Shown here: in pieces, positions 1 to 5,424 of the stretch
Position numbering within the stretch: the stretch's first letter is position 1
Layout: each line of letters begins with the position of its first letter
DNA from: Oscillospiraceae bacterium
Lineage (GTDB): Bacteria > Bacillota > Clostridia > Oscillospirales > Ruminococcaceae
Direction of reading: 5' to 3'
Assembly: GCA_016302225.1 (NCBI GenBank)
Contig: JAEDOB010000083.1
Location: 1 to 8,528 of the forward strand
DNA length: 8,528 nt
Translations under genes and position numbers: made by a program
The notes under the pieces: model-generated
The model's database searches: none
What the model saw: only the letters and a program-made list of their open reading frames with translations
Told to the model about the DNA's origin: nothing

Positions 1-1468
1 CGGAAACGCCGCTCTCAACAACTATTGTGTCGGTAGTTGAGTCTGTGCTTGCATTGGCGATAGTTATCGCCTTATCGGTCTTGATAGTAAGCACACCGCT
101 TGCATAGATATAGTCATTCCCATAAACAAGCGATATTCCCGGTGTTGTGGAAGATATAACAAGGTCTGTGCCCATTCCGTCTATTGTATTCTTAGTGAAG
201 CCGCCTGTGTTGACATCATACTCCAAAGCAAAAAAATTATTACCCGCACGGCATATGTGATCTTCTTGTGTGAGATACGCATATACGTTGCCGTCATCGT
301 GCGTGCCGGTTAGTTTTCCGTCAATGTATATATATGCCTCACCTGAAATCATTTCACTAGTGATAGTAAAGGGATAAACAGGTGTTGTGCCGTCTGCGAG
401 GGTGGGGATGACTGCGCCGTTGCCCGTATAACCGCCGCCGATAGCGTTTGCCCTTGATCCCGGAACCGCATTTACTGAACCACCGCTTATGGTGATATTT
501 GAACCGGATTTATATTCGCCGCCGCCTATGCCTGCACCATAATTGCCGCCGGTTGCGGTAACTGTGCCACCGCTTATGGTGATATTTGAACCGGATTGAT
601 TATAGCCGCCGCCTATGCCTGCACCATAATTGACGCTGGTTGCGGTAACAGTGCCGCCGCTTATGGTGATTTTTGAACCGGAACCATAATTGCCGCCGCC
701 TATGCCTGCACCATAATTGCCGCCGGTTGCGGTAACTGTGCCACCGCTTATGGTGATGTTTGAACCTGAGCCATTTGCGCCGCCTATGCCTGCGCCATAC
801 TCGCCGCCGGTTGCATTAAGCGTACCTGTATTGTCTGTGCTTTCAATGGTCAGCTTGCCTATACCTTCTCCGCTGCCGTTCTTCTGCAAGCCTGCGCCAC
901 TTCCGCTTTTCAGCGTGTTTACGCCTTTAAGGTCTATTGTAACGTTTCCTGCACTGTTGTCCGAAATCTTGAATGCGGCATTGTCTGAAGAAGTAATACT
1001 TAGTCCGTCAAATATGATGTTTGCGGAAACGCCGTCTGCAACCTCGATTCTGTCGTTGGTTGTTGTACCCAAAATTGTCAGCTGTGTTCCTGTGAGAATA
1101 GTCAGCACATTGTTTTCGTACTTGTAATCCGTATTTGCTGTTCCGCCCGATACCGAAAAATCTCCTGCGTTTTTCAGTGCAAGATGAAGCGTGCTTTCCT
1201 TCTGGATATTGTAATCCGAAAGGTTATTGCCCTTATCCAACTGTTTGCCGGCAAATAAAAGTATTTGCTTATCCGGAGAAATTCCTTCCTTATCTTGTAT
1301 CTTAGCCATAACATCTTCAATTCTGTCGGTCGGCTCGACCTCTAATGTAATATGCTTGCTCTCAGGTGCCTTAACAAATATCTGCATTGCCGAAACGGTT
1401 ATGCCCATTGCCGTTATAAGCATTATTGACATTACCGTTACAACTATACTTTTGATTATTCTTTTCAT
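1..1468 (-). CDS. Secreted ubiquitin-like domain / Gly-Thr-rich beta-solenoid repeat protein (C-terminus beyond window)
   Basis: I read 489 codons without a stop from the ATG at 1468-1466 to the left edge, so the protein is partial here. Residues 1-27 are a signal peptide (MKRIIK, a hydrophobic core, then VSA). Residues 28-99 align without gaps to ubiquitin residues 1-72, with 53 identities by my count. Residues 100-219 form a low-complexity, beta-rich region. Residues 220-334 hold four repeats of about 29 residues built on NYGAGIGGG and GSNITISGGTVTA. From 335 there is a further beta-rich domain, and near 451-489 a second copy of the module seen at 112-150 begins. AGGAG lies 7 nt before the ATG. 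The solenoid resembles the ITISGG-type repeats of clostridial surface and carbohydrate-binding proteins (family knowledge); its ligand is unknown. The architecture implies export to the wall or medium. An anchor such as LPXTG, SLH or dockerin could lie in the unseen C-terminus. Its function is not known. Confidence 0.93.
   Translation of the reverse strand, partial: MKRIIKSIVVTVMSIMLITAMGITVSAMQIFVKAPESKHITLEVEPTDRIEDVMAKIQDKEGISPDKQILLFAGKQLDKGNNLSDYNIQKESTLHLALKNAGDFSVSGGTANTDYKYENNVLTILTGTQLTILGTTTNDRIEVADGVSANIIFDGLSITSSDNAAFKISDNSAGNVTIDLKGVNTLKSGSGAGLQKNGSGEGIGKLTIESTDNTGTLNATGGEYGAGIGGANGSGSNITISGGTVTATGGNYGAGIGGGNYGSGSKITISGGTVTATSVNYGAGIGGGYNQSGSNITISGGTVTATGGNYGAGIGGGEYKSGSNITISGGSVNAVPGSRANAIGGGYTGNGAVIPTLADGTTPVYPFTITSEMISGEAYIYIDGKLTGTHDDGNVYAYLTQEDHICRAGNNFFALEYDVNTGGFTKNTIDGMGTDLVISSTTPGISLVYGNDYIYASGVLTIKTDKAITIANASTDSTTDTIVVESGVS
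467..811 (-). repeat. Four in-frame tandem repeats of about 87 bp (29 residues) in the solenoid
   Basis: The units are residues 220-247 (28 aa), 248-276, 277-305 and 306-334 (29 aa each). Each contains N/E-Y-GAGIGG, a short variable turn (NGSGS, NYGSGS, YNQSGS, EYKSGS), then ITISGG-T/S-V-T/N-A. The DNA is also nearly the same between units, which suggests recent duplication or homogenisation. A degenerate fifth unit (NAIGGGYTGNG) follows. Variable turns on a constant Gly-rich frame fit a right-handed beta-solenoid; this is inference from pattern. Confidence 0.9.
1172..1387 (-). other. Ubiquitin-like domain (residues 28-99), ubiquitin fold
   Basis: Read against human ubiquitin, the stretches MQIFVK, ITLEVEP, AKIQDKEGI, FAGKQL and LSDYNIQKESTLHL are identical. 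All the core hydrophobic positions I checked (I3, V5, I13, L15, V17, I23, V26, I30, L43, L50, L56, I61, L67, L69) are kept. Lysines 6, 11, 29, 33, 48 and 63 are kept, and K27 is Met. The differences fall on the surface: the beta1-beta2 loop (TLTGKT becomes APESKH), R42 to I, I44 to L, V70 to A and R72 to K. The tail LRGG becomes NAGD and runs on into the next domain. A free ubiquitin-type C-terminus is therefore absent, and conjugation through the usual E1 route is not expected. Confidence 0.95.
1388..1468 (-). other. Sec signal peptide (residues 1-27) of the ubiquitin-like protein
   Basis: The N-terminus is MKRIIK followed by about 18 hydrophobic residues (IVVTVMSIMLITAMGI), ending in T-V-S-A. 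Val at -3 and Ala at -1 fit type I signal peptidase. Cleavage after Ala27 would leave MQIFVK, the ubiquitin start, as the mature N-terminus. There is no lipobox Cys, so it is not a lipoprotein signal. Confidence 0.87.
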
Positions 1469-1475
1469 AGCCGTT

Positions 1476-1480
1476 CTCCT
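1476..1480 (-). promoter_or_regulatory. Ribosome binding site of the ubiquitin-like protein gene
   Basis: AGGAG on the minus strand, 7 nt before the ATG at 1468. It fixes the start at the lysine-rich signal peptide and excludes the internal Met28, which is ubiquitin Met1, as the normal start. Confidence 0.85.
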
Positions 1481-1507
1481 CTCAGCATTCCTTTCTCAAA
1501 ATAAGAA

Positions 1508-1597
1508 AACGCCTTTAAATCCCTTATAAAAGAGCCCGAAAGACGTTATACCTTTATATGGAAGAGTTGCCTGACAAATATCATTTTTGATCAACTC
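1508..1597 (-). promoter_or_regulatory. Structured 5' leader of the ubiquitin-like gene (two stem-loops; possible attenuator)
   Basis: In the transcript, GAGTTG (1597-1592) can pair with CAACTC (1569-1564), enclosing a small ATCA/TGAT hairpin (1591-1580). Further on, AACGTCTTT (1547-1539) pairs with AAAGGCGTT (1516-1508) in a 9-bp stem with one G-U, and inside it CTCTT (1534-1530) pairs with AAGGG. The second hairpin leads into a T-rich stretch (TTTTCTTATTTT), as an attenuator might, but it is not a strong terminator. I do not recognise a known riboswitch core. Confidence 0.45.
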
Positions 1598-1646
1598 ACT
1601 TTCATTAAATTTAGCGTGATATTTCTGTTAAATATGTTCACAAATA

Positions 1647-1675
1647 AGTATATCATACTCTGTCAAAAAAATCAA
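1647..1675 (-). promoter_or_regulatory. Sigma-A type promoter of the ubiquitin-like gene
   Basis: On the minus strand, TTGATT (1675-1670) and TATACT (1652-1647) are 17 bp apart. TG one base before the -10 box makes an extended -10 (TGATATACT). Transcription would start near 1640, giving a leader of about 170 nt. Confidence 0.65.
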
Positions 1676-1703
1676 GAGCTTTATTGTAAAACGTCATATA
1701 TTT

Positions 1704-1820
1704 CTAAGGAACTGCTGATTTGATCGACAATTTTATTTTTCTTGCTGCCTGAATAACATATCCGGGTGGGTGTTCCCCCGCCGAAGGCGGGGGAACACCC
1801 ATTAATCAGTATTTTCCTAA
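1704..1820 (-). mobile_element. MITE-like palindromic repeat, copy A
   Basis: This 117-bp element has imperfect terminal inverted repeats. One end reads CTAAGGAACTGCTGATTTGA and the other, reverse-complemented, TTAGGAAAATACTGATTAAT. Its centre is a perfect 15-bp GC-rich stem (1768-1782 with 1786-1800) and a 3-base loop. Its reverse complement matches copy B at 3342-3460 in the ends, the central hairpin and a shared block AGGCAGCAAGAAAA. It is too short to code for a transposase. It lies about 30 bp upstream of the promoter of the ubiquitin-like gene, between two divergent genes. Confidence 0.75.
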
Positions 1821-1951
1821 CTCAAATTCCGCTCAAAGTCAAATTATTTTGGCCGTTTACTGTAAAATGCACAAAACAATTTAACATCATACAGCATTTA
1901 TTATAGGGCGTCACGAATTTTCACCAAACTAACAAATATCTATATGATTTC

Positions 1952-1980
1952 ATAGAATTTCAATAATTATCTTTTATAAT
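1952..1980 (+). promoter_or_regulatory. Candidate promoter of the antiporter
   Basis: A consensus TATAAT box lies at 1975-1980, 39 bp before the chosen start. The -35 position (ATAGAA, 1952-1957, 17-bp spacer) is poor. The AT-rich stretch from 1821 to 1951 shows nothing else that I recognise. Confidence 0.4.
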
Positions 1981-2019
1981 ATGTACTTGGGTAAATTAAA
2001 GAAAAGAAGGTTGAAATCA

Positions 2020-3306
2020 ATGGAACTATATGAAATCTTTATGGATCTTGCGCTCATAATTCTTGCCGCAGAGTGTTTCGGCCTTATTGCCAAAAAGCTG
2101 AAAGCACCTCAGGTGGTGGGTCAGATCATCGCAGGTCTTATTATCGGTCCTACCGTTCTGGGACTTGTCCATACGTCGGACTTTATCGGCGCAATGGCAG
2201 AGATCGGAGTTATGCTGATAATGTTTTCGGCAGGCCTTGAAACAAATCTCAGGGACCTTATGAAAACAGGTCTGTTGGCGCTTATCGTTGCATGTGTCGG
2301 CGTGTTTGTTCCTCTTGCGGGCGGATATTTCCTTTATTCCTTCTATCATTTCGGAGGGCTTACCGCCATCGGTTCACCCGAATTCTATGAGTCGCTGTTT
2401 ATCGGTACTATTATGACCGCTACCTCGGTCGGTATCACGGTACAGGTGCTCAAGGAAATGGGCAAGGTCAAGACTCGTGTCGGAACACTTATCCTCAGCG
2501 CAGCTATCATTGACGATATTATCGGCATCGTTGTTCTCACATTTGTGATAAGTCTTGCAGGCGGTTCCGATTCCGCAGGCGGTATTGCAGATATTATCAA
2601 CCGCAACATGGGCGATGTTGCAAAGGTTATTGTAAACGTGCTGCTCTTCTTTGTGTTTACAATTCTTGTGGGCATTCTTATTTACAAAATATTTAAGGTA
2701 CTCAACAAAAAATATCCTCACCACAGACGTCTTCCGATTTTCGGACTTGCATTTGCAATGCTTATGGCATTCTGCGCAGAAAAGCTTTTCGGTATCGCAG
2801 ATATTACAGGCGCATATGCAGCGGGTATCATTCTCTGCAGCCTGAAGGACAGCGACTATGTTGCGGAAAAGATGGACATCAGCTCCTATATGATCTTTGG
2901 CCCTATATTCTTTGTTAATATCGGTCTTAAAACACAGCTTGACGGCCTTGATTCCAATCTTATGGTATTTGCCGTGCTGTTTGTTATCGTTGCCCTTATT
3001 ACAAAGGTTATCGGCTGCGGCGGCGTTGCCAAGTTTGCAAAATACAACTGGAACGACAGCTTAAAGGTCGGCATAGGCATGATGACCAGAGGCGAGGTCG
3101 CTCTTATCGTTGCTTCAAAGGGACTTTCCGCAGGCATTATGGATCAGAAATATTTTGCACCCGTTATCCTGCTTATTATCTGCTCCTCTATCGTTTCTCC
3201 CATTCTTCTTAAAGTTCTTTTCAAAAAGGATAAGGACGACGGAAACGCTCCCGACAATAACGAAGATACCCCCAAACAGCTTGAAACGACACCCTCGGCA
3301 GGCTGA
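2020..3306 (+). CDS. CPA2-family cation/proton antiporter (Na+/H+ or K+/H+ exchanger)
   Basis: A 428-residue integral membrane protein, hydrophobic almost throughout, with about 12 membrane segments and a short hydrophilic, acidic C-tail (about residues 396-428). Motifs of the KefB/NapA/GerN-type exchanger domain are visible: APQVVGQIIAGLIIGP near residues 29-44, EIGVMLIMFSAGLE in the next segments, TATSVGIT, the paired aspartates D165-D166 in AIIDDIIG (the ion and proton site in electrogenic CPA2 members), GPIFFVNIGL, and TRGEVALI with R357 and E359. It lacks the C-terminal TrkA-N/RCK nucleotide-binding domain of KefB/KefC, so it is the short form. I chose the ATG at 2020, preceded by AGAAGG, over the in-frame ATG at 1981. 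The latter has no ribosome binding site, overlaps the probable start region of the transcript, and would add a charged MYLGKLKKRRLKS leader. The ion cannot be told from sequence. The gene stands alone between two inverted copies of a mobile repeat. Confidence 0.9.
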   Translation: MELYEIFMDLALIILAAECFGLIAKKLKAPQVVGQIIAGLIIGPTVLGLVHTSDFIGAMAEIGVMLIMFSAGLETNLRDLMKTGLLALIVACVGVFVPLAGGYFLYSFYHFGGLTAIGSPEFYESLFIGTIMTATSVGITVQVLKEMGKVKTRVGTLILSAAIIDDIIGIVVLTFVISLAGGSDSAGGIADIINRNMGDVAKVIVNVLLFFVFTILVGILIYKIFKVLNKKYPHHRRLPIFGLAFAMLMAFCAEKLFGIADITGAYAAGIILCSLKDSDYVAEKMDISSYMIFGPIFFVNIGLKTQLDGLDSNLMVFAVLFVIVALITKVIGCGGVAKFAKYNWNDSLKVGIGMMTRGEVALIVASKGLSAGIMDQKYFAPVILLIICSSIVSPILLKVLFKKDKDDGNAPDNNEDTPKQLETTPSAG

Positions 3307-3341
3307 GTATCGGGTTTTACAACGCTCCTGCTCATTGGAAG

Positions 3342-3460
3342 CTAAGGAAATACTGATTAATGGGTGTCCCCCCCACCTTCGGCGGGGGGGACACCTGCTT
3401 ATATAGGTCACTTAGGCAGCAAGAAAAGCAGAAATGTCTATTTAATCGGTGGTTTCCTAA
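3342..3460 (+). mobile_element. MITE-like palindromic repeat, copy B
   Basis: This 119-bp element starts CTAAGGAAATACTGATTAAT, and its right end, reverse-complemented, reads TTAGGAAACCACCGATTAAA. The central stem is 3363-3377 with 3381-3395 (15 bp, one A/C mismatch at 3375/3383) with loop TTC. It is in the opposite orientation to copy A. It starts 35 bp after the antiporter stop and ends 32 bp before a terminator hairpin. TA at both edges would fit a TA target duplication of the IS630/mariner type, but this is only suggestive. Confidence 0.75.
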
Positions 3461-3492
3461 TTTGAATAACCGAAAATTGTTTGTTTTTATTT

Positions 3493-3523
3493 GGAGCCGG
3501 ATTTTTTCCCCGGCTCCTTTTTT
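3493..3523 (+). terminator. Rho-independent terminator of the antiporter
   Basis: GGAGCCGG (3493-3500) pairs perfectly with CCGGCTCC (3510-3517) and is followed at once by TTTTTT (3518-3523). It is the only classic intrinsic terminator downstream of the antiporter. The transcript would have to cross copy B of the mobile repeat to reach it. Confidence 0.85.
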
Positions 3524-3599
3524 GTTGGGGGATATGTCGGGATAATCAGGCGAATTTTACGCAACATTCTACCGAGCTGTCAGCATTTCCGTGAAAATA

Positions 3600-3635
3600 A
3601 CCAAAAGGTGTACCCCGCCAAAACAGAGGTACACC
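3600..3635 (-). terminator. Probable terminator of the urt operon and sensor kinase
   Basis: On the minus strand, GGTGTACC (3635-3628) pairs perfectly with GGTACACC (3614-3607), with a 13-base loop, followed by TTTTGGTTATTTT. It begins 4 bp after the kinase stop codon. The stem is short and the T tract is interrupted, hence moderate confidence. Confidence 0.6.
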
Positions 3636-3639
3636 CACA

Positions 3640-4710
3640 TTAAGATTTCCTGAAATACACCTTGAATTCCGCACCCTCGTCGGGCACGCCCACAGCTTCT
3701 ATTTTCCCGCCGTGACGTTTGATTATCCTATCGCAAAGGGCAAGTCCCACGCCGCTGCCCTCAATGTCATCGGAATGAAGCCGTCTGAAAACTTCGAAAA
3801 GCTTGTCATAATGCTTCATATCAAACCCTATGCCGTTATCCTTTACGGAAATAATATGATACTTCCTGTCGCTGCTTGCAGATACGGATATTTCGGTAAT
3901 TTCCCGAGCTTTTGAGAATTTCAGCGCATTGGATAACAGATTCCTGAAAAGCAGACGAATAAGCACGCTGTCCCCCGAAACCTCCGGCAGGGGCGAAATG
4001 TTCAGCGATATTTTTCGGTCGGGTTCAAGGGCAAGAAGCTCCTTTAAAACATCATCTGTCAGGGCATTCAAATCAATCGCTTCGATTTTCGGAACGGCAT
4101 TGCACACCCTTGAAAATTCCAGCAAATGCTCTGTCATTTTCAGCGTATTGACGGATTTTTCTTTAAGCATGCCGATTATCTTTTGTATATCGCCGCTTTC
4201 GCCGTTTTGAAGCTCATCTTCCAGCGTATCAACAAGCATTTTCATAACACTCAGCGGCGAACGCAGGTCGTGTGACACCGCCGAAGTAAACATTTTCAGC
4301 TCACTGTTTGCATTTTCAAGGGCAATAGTCTTTCTCGCAATTTCCATATGCGTTTTGACCCTTGCCAGATATTCCTCCCGAATAAAGGGCTTGACAACAT
4401 AGTCGCAGCAGCCCGCTTCAAAGCCCTTGCGGATAGTTTCCGAGCTGCTGTCGGAGGAGAAAAATATTACGGGGATATTTGCCGTCATTTCGTCGGACTT
4501 GATGGTTCTGCAAACGTCAAGCCCGTTCATATCCGCCATTTTTATATCAAGCATAATAAGGTCGGGCTGATGGCTTTCCAGATAGGAAAGCGCCGCCTTT
4601 CCGCTTGTGACCGCACGAACCTTGTAGCCCGCTTCACGCAGAATGCTGCCTGCAAAGGTTATCTGCTCGGGGACATCATCAACTATGAGAATTTCGCCGA
4701 TGTCACTCAT
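3640..4710 (-). CDS. Soluble hybrid response regulator-histidine kinase (REC-HisKA-HATPase)
   Basis: A 356-residue cytoplasmic two-component protein. Residues 6-120 form a receiver domain: acidic pair D11-D12, phosphoacceptor D55 in IMLDIKM, S85, and K107 in the KPF motif. A short coiled-coil linker (about 118-140) leads to a HisKA dimerisation domain with the phospho-histidine H147 in SHDLRSPL. The HATPase domain (about 245-354) has all its boxes: N257/N261 (N box), DNGIGF at 291-296 (G1), FEVFRRLH at 305-312, and GSGVGL at 318-323 (G2). All catalytic residues look intact. No membrane segment, PAS or GAF sensor or DNA-binding domain is present, so the input may be phosphate on its own receiver or a partner protein. 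A GGAGG lies 9 nt before the ATG, and the gene begins 20 bp after the urtE stop in the same direction, so it is probably co-transcribed with the urea transporter. A role in responding to urea or nitrogen supply is inferred from position only. Confidence 0.9.
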   Translation of the reverse strand: MSDIGEILIVDDVPEQITFAGSILREAGYKVRAVTSGKAALSYLESHQPDLIMLDIKMADMNGLDVCRTIKSDEMTANIPVIFFSSDSSSETIRKGFEAGCCDYVVKPFIREEYLARVKTHMEIARKTIALENANSELKMFTSAVSHDLRSPLSVMKMLVDTLEDELQNGESGDIQKIIGMLKEKSVNTLKMTEHLLEFSRVCNAVPKIEAIDLNALTDDVLKELLALEPDRKISLNISPLPEVSGDSVLIRLLFRNLLSNALKFSKAREITEISVSASSDRKYHIISVKDNGIGFDMKHYDKLFEVFRRLHSDDIEGSGVGLALCDRIIKRHGGKIEAVGVPDEGAEFKVYFRKS

Positions 4711-4730
4711 TTAATTTACCTCCGTGGAAA

Positions 4731-5423
4731 TTATTCTGTCATTAGACGCTGCACCTCTGCACCGTCGGCAGCTGCGGTATCATTTTTGTAAATGATCTTA
4801 CCCTTTTCCATTACATAAAGCATATCGGTATTTTGCAGAACAAAATCAAGATACTGTTCAACAAGCAAAACGGTAATGCCCTTCCACTCGTTGATTTTTT
4901 TGATAGCCGCACCAATATCCTGAATAATAGACGGCTGAATGCCCTCGGTAGGCTCATCGAGAATAAGTATTTTCGGGTCTGCCGCCAACGCTCTTGCAAT
5001 GGCAAGCTGCTGCTGCTGACCGCCCGACAGGTCGCCGCCCCTTCTCTTTGCAAATTTCGGGAGAATGGGAAACAGGTCAAACAGATAATCGGGAACCGTC
5101 CCCTTTCCGCCCAGAGGCTGCAATCCCAGCTCAATATTTTCCTGAACGGTCATCTGCGGGAAAATATCACGTCCCTGAGGAACATAACCGATACCCAGCT
5201 TTACCCGCTCATAAACAGGCTTTTTTGTAATGTCCTCTCCGTTGAAAATTACCTGTCCCGACGGGGTTTTTACAATGCCCATAATGCTTTTGAGCGTAGT
5301 GCTTTTTCCGACGCCGTTTCTGCCGATAAAGCCAACTATTTTGCCCTTTGGAACATTAAAGGAAAGATCTTCGATAACACGGCTTTCACCGTAATATGAA
5401 TCAATATTTTTAAGCTCCAGCAT
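4731..5423 (-). CDS. urtE: Urea ABC transporter ATP-binding subunit UrtE
   Basis: A 230-residue ATPase of the LivF-like class that powers urea uptake together with UrtD. It shows Walker A GRNGVGKST (34-42), Q-loop Q83 in GYVPQGRDIFPQMTV, signature LSGGQ (132-136) within a run of four Gln, and Walker B ILILDEP with D156/E157. It then has TEGIQPSII and LLVEQYLDF, which are typical of UrtE rather than LivF; in this class Gln stands where the switch His usually is. I took the ATG at 5423, one base after the urtD stop. An upstream in-frame ATG at 5474 would add 17 residues (MRTRPFRRYI...) lying inside urtD, and these do not belong to the family. The tight spacing implies translational coupling. 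Confidence 0.93.
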   Translation of the reverse strand: MLELKNIDSYYGESRVIEDLSFNVPKGKIVGFIGRNGVGKSTTLKSIMGIVKTPSGQVIFNGEDITKKPVYERVKLGIGYVPQGRDIFPQMTVQENIELGLQPLGGKGTVPDYLFDLFPILPKFAKRRGGDLSGGQQQQLAIARALAADPKILILDEPTEGIQPSIIQDIGAAIKKINEWKGITVLLVEQYLDFVLQNTDMLYVMEKGKIIYKNDTAAADGAEVQRLMTE

Positions 5424-5424
5424 T

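Noticed and set aside
467..811. CRISPR-like tandem repeats.
   Set aside because: The units are in-frame coding repeats of 84-87 bp with no unique spacers.
1172..1387. Eukaryotic contamination or chimera as the source of the ubiquitin sequence.
   Set aside because: The domain is in one continuous frame with a bacterial signal peptide, Shine-Dalgarno and promoter on one side and a bacterial-type repeat domain on the other, and no intron is seen. A chimeric assembly cannot be wholly excluded without reads.
717..1529. Two plus-strand open frames (136 and 100 codons) across the left part of the window.
   Set aside because: They lie antisense to the ubiquitin-like gene. Their Pro/Val/Leu-rich content is the complement of its Gly/Thr/Ala repeats, and no ribosome site supports them.
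1469..1640. Known riboswitch (cyclic-di-GMP, SAM, ydaO type) in the leader.
   Set aside because: I could not find the conserved core strings of these classes; only generic stem-loops are visible.
1768..1800. Simple intrinsic terminator.
   Set aside because: The stem is not followed by a T run on either strand, and it is the centre of a longer repeat shared with 3342-3460.
1981..2019. Earlier in-frame ATG for the antiporter.
   Set aside because: It has no ribosome binding site, directly abuts a TATAAT box, and would add a strongly basic, non-family leader.
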